NCBI GenBank assembly: GCA_964370835.1
Contig: CAYJLO010000063.1
Location: 1-18,229 of the forward strand
Origin: CAYJAD01 sp964370835
GTDB lineage: Bacteria > Desulfobacterota > Desulfovibrionia > Desulfovibrionales > Desulfovibrionaceae
Reading direction: 5' to 3'
DNA: 18,229 bases
Notes under the pieces: generated by a model
The model's database searches: none
Told to the model about the DNA's origin: nothing
The model's input: only the letters and a program-made list of their open reading frames with translations
In this document: piece after piece, positions 1 to 6,800 of the stretch
How positions within the stretch are numbered: the first letter of the stretch is position 1
Layout: every line of letters begins with the position of its first letter
Position numbers and translations under genes: made by a program

Positions 1-2600
1 ATCGTATGGGCGACTTTTATGAACTTTTTTATGAAGATGCCGTCACCGCCGCCAAAGAATTACAAATCACCCTCACCGCAAGGCATAAAGATAGCCCCTC
101 CCCTGTGCCCATGTGCGGTGTGCCTTGGCATGCTTCCAAAGGCTATATTTCTCAACTCATAGCCAAGGGCTATCATGTGGCTGTGTGCGAACAAGTGGAA
201 GACCCCAAAGCCACCAAGGGACTTGTGAAGCGCGAAGTGACACAAGTTCTTACCCCCGGCACCGTCATTGAAGATGATAATTTAGAAGCCAAAAGCCATA
301 ACTATCTGGCGGCTCTTTATATGGACGCCAAAGAAAGCGATGCTAAAAATTCACTAGGATCTTTGGCGTGGGTGGACACTTCCACCGGTCAGTGGTCCGG
401 TATACATGGAGCCAAAAAAGCTGAACTATGGCAATGGATACAAAAGCTTGCGCCGCGCGAGCTTCTTTTACCCGACACGGAAAAAGCCCCCGCCGGCCTC
501 TTGCTGGAAGGCATGCAGCTTTTACGCGTGGCCGCGCGCAGTCACTTTGATTTAAACAATAACACGCGCCTGCTTTTAGAAGCCCAAAATGTCAAAGAAT
601 TAGCCGCACTTGGACTGCACAACAAAAACGAACTCACCAGAGCTTGCGGTGCTTTGCTTGTATATTTGAGTCAAGTACAACGCTGCGACATCCGCCATTT
701 GCAACCCTTCGCGCCTTTGGACTTGCAAAAACATTTACTCATGGATGAACTCACCGAACGCAATCTAGAAATTTTTGTGCGCCTCAACGGGCGTAAGGGC
801 CTTGGCACTTTATGGCATATATTGGATCACACCCTCACCCCCATGGGCGGGCGCCTCTTGGAAGAACGCTTGCGCCATCCTTGGCGAGAGCTTGCAAACA
901 TCACCAAACAGCAAGATGCCGTCACACATTTTTATCATGACCATGAAGTGCGCCGTCCATTGCGCGATGCCTTAAAAAATGTCTTTGACCTTGAACGTAT
1001 TTCCACACGCATTCATTTGCAAAGGGCCATGCCCCGCGATTATATAGCTTTACGCCATTCTTTATCTGCATTACCTGCCCTGAAAGACGCTGTGGAAAAA
1101 TCCTCCCGAGCCCTGCCCGCTGGCCTTGAAAGCTTACTCAACCATTGGGACAATTTGGAAGACATCGCCGATTTGCTTGAACGCTCCTTGGTGGATACTC
1201 CTCCCAATACCATCACCGACGGTGGTCTTTTTAAGGTGGGTTATCACAAAGAATTGGACGAGTTCATCGACCTTGCCGAGCATGGCGAGCAAAAGCTCCA
1301 AAAAATGCTTAGCCTTGAGCAAGAAAACTCTAAGCTTAGCAAGTTAAAATTGGGCTATAATCGCGTCTTTGGGTACTATTTTGAGCTCACCCGAGCCGCA
1401 GGACAAGGCGATATTCCGGAGCACTTTGTACGCCGCCAAACCCTTGCCAATGCCGAACGTTTCACCACAGCCGCTTTGAAAGAATTGGAAGATGACATCA
1501 TGCACGCGGCGCAAAAGCGCAAAAGTTTAGAATACACCCTCTTCCAAGATATTCGCGAACAAATCAACGCACAACGCAGTCGCATTCTGTTCAGTGCGCA
1601 TAGCATAGCTCAGTTGGACTACTGGCAAAGCCTTGCTCATGTGGCAAGGCAAAACCATTGGACTGCACCGGAACTGGATAACTCACAAGATATTTCCATC
1701 CGAGAAGGACGCCATCCCGTGGTGGAAGCCATCATAGGCACAGGAAATTTTGTGGCCAATGACCTTACCATGGATGAGCGACGCCGCCTTTGCTTACTCA
1801 CTGGCCCCAACATGGCAGGTAAATCCACAGTGTTACGGCAAACGGCCATCATCACGCTATTGGCGCATATGGGCTCCTATGTGCCAGCCTCTCACGTGCG
1901 CCTTGGCATTGTGGACAGGATTTTTTCGCGTGTGGGTGCTTCCGACAATCTTGCCGCAGGGCAAAGTACTTTCATGGTGGAAATGATGGAAACGGCCAGA
2001 ATTTTGCGCCAATCCACCAAGAAAAGTTTGGTCATTCTCGATGAAATCGGTCGCGGCACCAGCACCTATGATGGTTTAGCTCTGGCTTGGGCGGTGGTGG
2101 AAGAGCTCACCAAGCGTTGCCACGGCACCATTCGCACGCTTTTTGCCACACATTACCATGAGCTCACGGCCCTTGAGGCTCAGCTTCCCTCGGTATTCAC
2201 CATGAATATTGCCATTTGCGAGCATGGCGGCGAAGTCATTTTTCTGCACCGTCTTGTGCCCGGCCCTTCCGATAGAAGTTATGGCGTGGAAGTGGCTCGC
2301 CTTGCAGGGGTGCCCATGCCCGTGGTGCAACGTGCGCGTCAAATTTTGCAACAATTGGAAACAAAATCCAGTCAGCAAAGTGAACCCATTCGCCAAATTC
2401 AAGCCAGCACCCTGCCCGGCCTTGAGCTTCCCGTGAAAGAATTGGATGCGCCGCCGCCACTACCGCATATAGATGGAGGCGGTGAACCCGAGGAACATCC
2501 TCTCATACGCATCATTAAAGATTGCGATCCTGAGCATCTTAGCCCCATGGACGCTTTGCAAAAAATCATTGAGTGGAAAATGCTCTGGGGAAAAGAGTAG
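1..2600 (+). CDS. mutS: DNA mismatch repair ATPase MutS, 5'-truncated by the window edge
   Basis: MutS recognises mismatched bases and small loops and starts methyl-independent or MutL-dependent repair in the cytoplasm. The frame is open from the first bases, and the Met at position 6 is not the true start: the preceding codon reads Arg, giving the family's internal RMGDFYELF mismatch-binding motif (Phe-x-Glu at residues 4-6, counting that Met as 1). About 20 residues should lie upstream. The core and clamp domains follow. The ATPase has a Walker A motif GPNMAGKST at about residues 600-608 (nt 1803-1829) and a Walker B LVILDEIGRGTST around residue 676 (nt 2031). The ATP-driven dimerisation segment and a short C-terminal helical domain (LSPMDALQKIIEWK) end at a TAG. 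No frameshift or missing motif is seen. Identification is secure; only the start is absent. Confidence 0.97.
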   Translation, partial: RMGDFYELFYEDAVTAAKELQITLTARHKDSPSPVPMCGVPWHASKGYISQLIAKGYHVAVCEQVEDPKATKGLVKREVTQVLTPGTVIEDDNLEAKSHNYLAALYMDAKESDAKNSLGSLAWVDTSTGQWSGIHGAKKAELWQWIQKLAPRELLLPDTEKAPAGLLLEGMQLLRVAARSHFDLNNNTRLLLEAQNVKELAALGLHNKNELTRACGALLVYLSQVQRCDIRHLQPFAPLDLQKHLLMDELTERNLEIFVRLNGRKGLGTLWHILDHTLTPMGGRLLEERLRHPWRELANITKQQDAVTHFYHDHEVRRPLRDALKNVFDLERISTRIHLQRAMPRDYIALRHSLSALPALKDAVEKSSRALPAGLESLLNHWDNLEDIADLLERSLVDTPPNTITDGGLFKVGYHKELDEFIDLAEHGEQKLQKMLSLEQENSKLSKLKLGYNRVFGYYFELTRAAGQGDIPEHFVRRQTLANAERFTTAALKELEDDIMHAAQKRKSLEYTLFQDIREQINAQRSRILFSAHSIAQLDYWQSLAHVARQNHWTAPELDNSQDISIREGRHPVVEAIIGTGNFVANDLTMDERRRLCLLTGPNMAGKSTVLRQTAIITLLAHMGSYVPASHVRLGIVDRIFSRVGASDNLAAGQSTFMVEMMETARILRQSTKKSLVILDEIGRGTSTYDGLALAWAVVEELTKRCHGTIRTLFATHYHELTALEAQLPSVFTMNIAICEHGGEVIFLHRLVPGPSDRSYGVEVARLAGVPMPVVQRARQILQQLETKSSQQSEPIRQIQASTLPGLELPVKELDAPPPLPHIDGGGEPEEHPLIRIIKDCDPEHLSPMDALQKIIEWKMLWGKE

Positions 2601-2625
2601 GAATATAATTTTTAGTTTAATCTTT

Positions 2626-2671
2626 GGGGAGGGGATATAGTGCGCCTAGGCCTTTTTCCTCTCCCCTCCCC
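2626..2671 (+). terminator. Inverted repeat downstream of mutS, possible terminator
   Basis: GGGGAGGGGA (2626-2635) is perfectly complementary to TCCCCTCCCC (2662-2671), with a 26-nt loop that holds a CCTAGG palindrome. It starts about 25 bp after the mutS stop. There is no T-run after the 3' arm, so factor-independent termination is not certain. It could also be a processing or 3'-stability element. Confidence 0.45.
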
Positions 2672-2794
2672 CAAGCCCTTCCCCTGTTCTTTCAAAACGC
2701 GCTTCATATGAGTTCCACAGGGCATAAGAAAAAATACAGCCTCTGCAAGATACAAAACGCAGAAGGCTTTTTTGATTTAGTGCCATTTTCTCTC

Positions 2795-2830
2795 TTGACA
2801 TATTTCAAACAATGTTGAACTATCAATCTA
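2795..2830 (+). promoter_or_regulatory. arsR promoter with overlapping ArsR-type palindrome
   Basis: A perfect -35 TTGACA (2795-2800) is followed 17 bp later by a weak -10 candidate AACTAT (2818-2823). A 24-bp imperfect palindrome fills the spacer: ATA-t-TTCAA (2800-2808), six bases, TTGAA-c-TAT (2815-2823). It has eight matching pairs in each arm with one mismatch. A repressor bound here would block polymerase, as is usual for autoregulated ArsR/SmtB repressors. The predicted transcription start falls on or beside the ATG at 2830. The palindrome is seen directly; the operator role is inferred. Confidence 0.6.
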
Positions 2831-3186
2831 TGGAAACCAAACACGCAAGCACACTCTTTGAAGCCCTGTCCTCAGAACACCGTTTGGACATCTTCCGCTT
2901 ATTGGTAAAAAGCGCCCCTCAAGGTTTAGTGGCCGGAGAAATTGCCAAAATTTTGCAAATCCCCACCACCAACCTCTCCTTTCATTTGAAGACCATCGTC
3001 CAAAGCGGTTTGGCTCATGTGGAAAGAGAAGGCCGCTTCATGCGCTACAAGGCCAATATTCCGCTCATGCTTGAAATCGTAGGTTTCTTAACCGAAAAAT
3101 GTTGCGACAACGATCCCGCCGTTTGCCGCCAATTTAGAGCTAAAGCGCATATTGAACCTAGTCTTTTACCCGAAAGAAAAGGATAA
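2830..3186 (+). CDS. arsR: ArsR/SmtB-family winged-helix metalloregulator
   Basis: A 118-aa repressor of the ArsR family that most likely senses arsenite and releases its operator when bound. The helix-turn-helix lies at roughly residues 34-60 (AGEIAKILQIP..NLSFHLKTIVQSGL), followed by the wing HVEREGRFMRYKAN. The E. coli-type Cys-Val-Cys sensor in the third helix is absent. Instead there is a C-terminal cluster Cys91-Cys92 and Cys99 (CCDNDPAVC), which resembles the Cys95/Cys96/Cys102 site known in Acidithiobacillus ferrooxidans ArsR. I place the start at 2830 because family members begin close to this point and because the promoter spacing fits. An in-frame ATG at 2812 would add six residues but lies inside the promoter. 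Neither ATG has a clear Shine-Dalgarno sequence. The downstream efflux genes support the assignment. Confidence 0.88.
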   Translation: METKHASTLFEALSSEHRLDIFRLLVKSAPQGLVAGEIAKILQIPTTNLSFHLKTIVQSGLAHVEREGRFMRYKANIPLMLEIVGFLTEKCCDNDPAVCRQFRAKAHIEPSLLPERKG

Positions 3187-3360
3187 CCTTTTAAAGCTAA
3201 ATCATACTAGTAAAAGTTACATTGCGGCAAAGGCCTCTCTTCAACATTCATCCTTCATCGGCATGAAAATTTTTTAGACAGCCTACCCAAAGGACGCGTA
3301 GCTTCCCGTTGGTGAGTTTTCGAAATTTACGGGAATAGAGAATAAAACGGGGCTGAGAAA

Positions 3361-3400
3361 AGAACCTCTTTTTAAAAAGGCTTTCCTCCAGAAAATATTA
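3361..3400 (+). repeat. Degenerate intergenic inverted repeat (G/A/T-run family)
   Basis: The gap between arsR and the permease gene (3187-3469) contains a hairpin centred on the CTTTTTAAAAAG palindrome, with flanks AGAACCTC and GGCTTTCCTCCAG. The layout (purine/pyrimidine tract, T-run, A-run, then CTCCAGAAAA) matches better-preserved elements near 7783 and 14625. It may weaken read-through from arsR into the efflux genes. I see no small gene in this gap. Confidence 0.35.
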
Positions 3401-3435
3401 CCAGTAGTGTGAAATTTTTTTCGCCTTTAACATTA

Positions 3436-3456
3436 ACAGTTCAACAACTATCAAAC
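3436..3456 (+). promoter_or_regulatory. Possible second ArsR half-site before the permease gene
   Basis: The 9-mer AACTATCAA at 3446-3454 recurs exactly from the arsR promoter (2818-2826). It is preceded by a small inverted repeat AGTT-CAAC-AACT (3438-3449). The position, just upstream of the permease start, would suit a repressor site. No good -35 is seen, so this is tentative. Confidence 0.3.
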
Positions 3457-3469
3457 TAACGAGTGCATT

Positions 3470-4564
3470 ATGGACACCACGCAAACCACCTCATCAAATT
3501 GGAATGTAAAATACTTTGCAGTATTAGCAGTGCTCGCCCTCATTTGGACAGGCATTTACAGCAGCATTTCAGACACTTCCCATTGGCTTGTGGGGCAAGG
3601 CTTTGGCCTTGATACCAAAGCTCACCTTGGCGCATCTTTACAATTTTTCATATACGATGTGGTCAAAATTCTCTTACTGCTGGTGGCCCTCATCTATGTG
3701 TTGGCCTTTGTGCGCGCTGCCTTGAATGTGGATAGGGTGCGCGTATACCTTGCAGGCAAAGGACGCGGCGTGGGCTACTTTTTAGCCTCCATGTTTGGTT
3801 CCATCACCCCCTTCTGTTCTTGCTCTAGCATACCGCTTTTCTTGGGTTTTACCATGTCGCGCATTCCCATTGGTATTACCATGTCCTTTCTTATTACCTC
3901 GCCTCTCATCAATGAAATAGCCGTGGTGTTATTATGGTCATTGCTAGGATGGAAGTTTACCCTCATCTACGTCAGCGTGGGTATGCTTGCCGGTATCATT
4001 GGTGGTTTTTTCATGGATAGCATCAAGGCAGAACGCTGGTTGCAACCTTTCATGAAGGACGCCATGAAACAGGCCGAAAGCCATGAGCTAGCCAGTGCCG
4101 CCTCACATTCCCCCGAGGAAAAATGGACAGTTCGCCAGCGTCACGATTTTGCCTTCAACGAAACATACGCCATCTTTAAGCGTGTCTGGAAATGGGTCAT
4201 CATAGGCGTGGGCATTGGTGCCATTTTGCATGGCTATGTGCCAGAAAATTGGTTTGCCGAAAATCTTGGTTCCGGAAAGTGGTGGACAGTGCCCAGCGCA
4301 GTTTTAGTGGGTATTCCTTTATATTCCAGCGTCACAGGTATTATTCCCATCATGGAAAGCCTCTTGCTCAAAGGCTTACCCGTGGGCACCACCATGGCCT
4401 TTTGCATGAGCGCCGTTGCCGCCTCCATTCCGGAATTCATGTTATTACGCCAAGTAATGACAGCCAAGCTCCAAGGTGTCTTCATGGCTTACCTTTGGAT
4501 TATCTTCACCATCGTGGGCTTTTTATTCAACTTTTTAAGCCCTTATATTATAGTAAACATGTAG
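3470..4564 (+). CDS. ArsP-type permease (DUF318/PF03773 family), probable arsenical efflux
   Basis: A 364-aa polytopic inner-membrane protein of the permease family that includes ArsP, the trivalent organoarsenical exporter of Campylobacter. The family hallmark is the FCSCSS motif, with Cys116 and Cys118 in a membrane segment followed by IPLFLGF. A second half, starting about residue 230, contains the matching PLYSSVTGIIPIMESLLLKGLP segment. A cytoplasmic loop (about residues 185-230) is charged and rich in Glu and His. The ATG at 3470 has only a weak upstream GAG. The gene sits between arsR and a thioredoxin-like gene whose ribosome binding site overlaps this gene's stop. Related permeases are annotated as copper/zinc exporters, so the substrate is inferred from context. 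Confidence 0.82.
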   Translation: MDTTQTTSSNWNVKYFAVLAVLALIWTGIYSSISDTSHWLVGQGFGLDTKAHLGASLQFFIYDVVKILLLLVALIYVLAFVRAALNVDRVRVYLAGKGRGVGYFLASMFGSITPFCSCSSIPLFLGFTMSRIPIGITMSFLITSPLINEIAVVLLWSLLGWKFTLIYVSVGMLAGIIGGFFMDSIKAERWLQPFMKDAMKQAESHELASAASHSPEEKWTVRQRHDFAFNETYAIFKRVWKWVIIGVGIGAILHGYVPENWFAENLGSGKWWTVPSAVLVGIPLYSSVTGIIPIMESLLLKGLPVGTTMAFCMSAVAASIPEFMLLRQVMTAKLQGVFMAYLWIIFTIVGFLFNFLSPYIIVNM

Positions 4565-4574
4565 GAGAAAAACT

Positions 4575-4859
4575 ATGGACATTAAAGTATTTGGTACAGG
4601 TTGTGCGCGTTGTAACGATCTTACAAAAATGATTGAAGACATTGTGGCCGCTCGCGGTTGCAAAAGCAGTGTGAACAAAGTGACCGACCTTAAAGAAATG
4701 ATGGCGGCAGGCGTTTTTTCAACTCCGGCTGTCATGGTGGACGGCGTTCTTAAATGCACAGGGCGCGTTCCCACCCAAACAGAAGTGGCCCAGTGGTTAG
4801 ATGGCGTGGACGGTGGTCCCAGCGCCGGTGCAACTAGCGGTTGTTGCTGCAACAAGTAA
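4575..4859 (+). CDS. Small thioredoxin/glutaredoxin-like protein with Cys-Cys-Cys tail
   Basis: A 94-aa soluble redox protein of the small archaeal/anaerobe thioredoxin-like family (TM0996/MTH895 type). The fold signature is clear: a first strand MDIKVFGTGC, the active site Cys10-Ala-Arg-Cys13, and a cis-proline turn Ser-Thr-Pro51 before AVMVDG. After the domain comes a short Gly/Ser/Ala linker and a tail Cys90-Cys91-Cys92-Asn-Lys. The AGGAG at 4563-4567 lies 7 bp before the ATG and overlaps the permease stop, so the two are likely translationally coupled. In this family such proteins often sit beside ArsP-type permeases. Delivering or reducing a thiol-bound arsenical for the permease is a reasonable inference but is not shown by the sequence. 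Confidence 0.85.
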   Translation: MDIKVFGTGCARCNDLTKMIEDIVAARGCKSSVNKVTDLKEMMAAGVFSTPAVMVDGVLKCTGRVPTQTEVAQWLDGVDGGPSAGATSGCCCNK

Positions 4860-4877
4860 GATATAAAGAGTAACATC

Positions 4878-5924
4878 ATGACACAATCACCCTTACAAAA
4901 ACTTTCCTTTTTAGATCGTTACCTCACCTTATGGATTTTCTTAGCCATGGGCATTGGCGTGGGTCTTGGTTGGCTCATGCCCAGTATCAAAGACGGCATT
5001 AACTTCTTCCAGGTGGGAACCACCAATATTCCCATTGCCATCGGCCTCATCGTAATGATGTACCCCCCCTTGGCAAAAGTAAAATATGAGCAATTGGGCC
5101 AAGTTTTTAGCAATAAAAAAGTGCTCTTACTCTCCCTTGTGCAAAACTGGGTCATAGGACCCGTGCTCATGTTCCTTTTGGCCCTGGCCTTTTTAACAGA
5201 CAATAACAGCTACTTTGTGGGTCTTATTCTCATAGGCTTAGCTCGCTGCATTGCCATGGTTATTTTGTGGAATGACCTTGCCGGCGGTGACAGAGAATAT
5301 TGCGCAGGTCTTGTGGCCTTCAACTCCGTATTCCAAGTGATTTTCTTCCCCATATACGCATACTTTTTCATCACCTTACTCCCACAAGCCTTAGGCTTTT
5401 CCGGCGCAGTGGTGAACATTGGCATGGGACAAATCGCTGAGTCTGTTTTCATTTACCTTGGCATCCCCTTCCTTGCCGGCATGATTTCACGCCTCTATGG
5501 CGTTAAAGTGAAGGGCGAAGAATGGTATGAAACTGTTTTCCTCCCCAAAGTGGGCCCTTGGGCTTTGCGTGCACTGCTTTTCACCATCGTGGTTATGTTC
5601 TCCTTAAAGGGTGATATCATTGTACAACTACCCATGGACGTGGTAAAAGTTGCCATTCCTTTATTAATATACTTTGTGCTCATGTTTGTGCTTTCCTTCT
5701 TCCTTTCCAAAAAGGTGGGAGCCAACTACGAACAATCGGCCACCTTATCTTTCACCGCAGCCTCCAACAACTTCGAGCTTGCCATTGCTGTGGCCATTGC
5801 CGTGTTTGGTTTAAACTCTGGCGAAGCCTTTGTGGCAGTCATTGGGCCCCTTGTGGAAGTGCCCGTGCTCATAGGCCTTGTGCACGTGTCTTTGTGGTTT
5901 AAGAAAAAATGGTTTGCCAGCTAG
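4878..5924 (+). CDS. acr3: Arsenite efflux carrier, ACR3 family
   Basis: A 348-aa ten-helix arsenite exporter driven by the membrane potential. The opening FLDRYLTLWIFLAMGIGVGLGW is typical of ACR3. The essential transport cysteine is present as Cys124 in GLARCIAMVILWNDLAGGD, and the conserved glutamate is Glu327 in GPLVEVPV. The TAASNNFELA motif lies at residues 293-302. It begins 18 bp after the thioredoxin-like gene, with an AAAGAG ribosome binding site at 4865-4870, and closes the operon. No arsenate reductase is seen, which suits a reducing habitat where arsenite dominates. Length and motifs are normal for the family. Confidence 0.95.
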   Translation: MTQSPLQKLSFLDRYLTLWIFLAMGIGVGLGWLMPSIKDGINFFQVGTTNIPIAIGLIVMMYPPLAKVKYEQLGQVFSNKKVLLLSLVQNWVIGPVLMFLLALAFLTDNNSYFVGLILIGLARCIAMVILWNDLAGGDREYCAGLVAFNSVFQVIFFPIYAYFFITLLPQALGFSGAVVNIGMGQIAESVFIYLGIPFLAGMISRLYGVKVKGEEWYETVFLPKVGPWALRALLFTIVVMFSLKGDIIVQLPMDVVKVAIPLLIYFVLMFVLSFFLSKKVGANYEQSATLSFTAASNNFELAIAVAIAVFGLNSGEAFVAVIGPLVEVPVLIGLVHVSLWFKKKWFAS

Positions 5925-5943
5925 AAAAGCTTCTCTTTTAATC

Positions 5944-5986
5944 AAAAAAATCCCTTTTCAAAAAAATGAAAGGGGATTTTTTTTGG
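5944..5986 (+). terminator. Rho-independent terminator of the arsenic operon
   Basis: AAAAAATCCCTTTTCA pairs with TGAAAGGGGATTTTTT with a single G-U pair and a short A-rich loop, followed by more T residues. It lies 20 bp after the acr3 stop. Confidence 0.9.
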
Positions 5987-6060
5987 CCTTTATTGCCTAA
6001 AAACAGGAATTATAGATGCTTTTGGCACATATTTGCAGAGCAAAAAAAACCGTCGCAACA

Positions 6061-6096
6061 TTGACACCTAAGCCATATTCCAGTACATTAACCATG
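6061..6096 (+). promoter_or_regulatory. Promoter of the cytochrome c3 gene
   Basis: A perfect -35 TTGACA (6061-6066), a 17-bp spacer and a -10 TACATT (6084-6089) predict a start near 6096. This leaves a leader of about 30 nt that ends in a strong GAGGAG (6114-6119), 5 bp before the ATG. Confidence 0.65.
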
Positions 6097-6124
6097 AGTT
6101 TATTCTAACCTTTGAGGAGTTCAT

Positions 6125-6523
6125 ATGAAAAACTTACTTTTAATGTGTGCTATGGTTCTTGGTCTTGCTTGTGCAGCACCTGCCATGGCAACCCCTGAAG
6201 TTCCAGCTGACGGCTATACAATGTCCGCCACTAAAAAACCTGTTGTTTTCAATCACAGCACCCACAAAGAAGTGACCTGTGTAACCTGTCACCACCCAGT
6301 TGACGGTAAAGAAGATTACAGAAAGTGTAGCACTGCTGGCTGTCACGATGACTTCAAGGCCAAAAAGGGTGTTAACAGCTACTATTTTGTTATGCATAGC
6401 AAAAAAGCTAAGTTTGACACATGCGTAAGCTGTCACGCCAACGTAGTAAAAGAAAAAGCACCTGCTGACAAAGACTACAAGAAAAAAATGACCAGTTGTA
6501 AGGGTTCTGGCTGCCACCAATAG
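6125..6523 (+). CDS. Periplasmic tetrahaem cytochrome c3 (type I) precursor
   Basis: A 132-aa exported electron carrier that accepts electrons from periplasmic hydrogenases and formate dehydrogenases in sulfate reducers. A signal peptide ends at Ala-Met-Ala (residue 22), leaving about 110 residues. Four haem sites are in the classic order: CVTCH (Cys52-His56), CSTAGCH with four bases between cysteines (Cys68-His74), CVSCH (Cys100-His104) and CKGSGCH (Cys125-His131). Candidate distal axial histidines are His44, His47, His57 and His91. Lysine-rich stretches near haem 4 fit the usual partner-docking surface. The strong promoter, ribosome binding site and terminator point to a highly expressed single-gene unit. 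The equivalent gene in D. vulgaris is called cycA; no partner hydrogenase is present here. Confidence 0.97.
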   Translation: MKNLLLMCAMVLGLACAAPAMATPEVPADGYTMSATKKPVVFNHSTHKEVTCVTCHHPVDGKEDYRKCSTAGCHDDFKAKKGVNSYYFVMHSKKAKFDTCVSCHANVVKEKAPADKDYKKKMTSCKGSGCHQ

Positions 6524-6541
6524 CCAAAACTCAAGTTTTAT

Positions 6542-6569
6542 AAAAACCCGCTTCACGGCGGGTTTTTTT
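6542..6569 (+). terminator. Rho-independent terminator after cytochrome c3
   Basis: ACCCGC (6546-6551) pairs with GCGGGT (6558-6563), extended by A/T pairs and followed by a run of seven T. It is 20 bp after the stop codon. Confidence 0.92.
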
Positions 6570-6593
6570 ATGCCCAAAATTTCCTTTCAACTA

Positions 6594-6738
6594 GATAGTG
6601 TCGTCAAATCGCGAATTTTTGAGTTTCATCAAGAAAGATAAACGAACTTTAAGGGCGTATATAGAAACATACATGACCGAAAAAGCTCATGAAATCTGAC
6701 GCAGAAAAAACCAAAAAGGCGCATTTAACGACACTATC
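6594..6738 (+). mobile_element. MITE-like 145-bp element, copy A
   Basis: A 145-bp non-coding element whose ends are inverted repeats: GATAGTGTCGTCAAAT at the left and the complement of GATAGTGTCGTTAAAT at the right, 15 of 16 matching. It is flanked on both sides by TA. A second copy in the same orientation and of the same length lies at 7847-7991, about 86% identical by hand alignment with two compensating single-base indels. The size, terminal repeats and lack of a transposase gene fit a miniature inverted-repeat element moved in trans. The TA flanks would suit an IS630/Tc1-type enzyme, but this is a guess. Confidence 0.75.
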
Positions 6739-6800
6739 TAAATATATTTACAAAAAAACATAAAAATTGTAGGACAAAACAAATGTTATCAGGAGCTTTC

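Noticed and set aside
2624..2818. Open frame of 64 codons between mutS and arsR
   Set aside because: It lies over the inverted repeat and the arsR promoter, has low-complexity Pro/Leu/Phe composition, no ribosome binding site, and resembles no protein I know.
4192..4632. Open frame of 146 codons inside the permease gene in another frame
   Set aside because: It overlaps the well-supported permease and thioredoxin-like genes and has an unnatural His/Arg/Ser-rich composition.
6140..6577. Long open frame on the strand opposite cytochrome c3
   Set aside because: It is a mirror of the lysine/cysteine-rich cytochrome coding strand; the haem motifs on the + strand are decisive.
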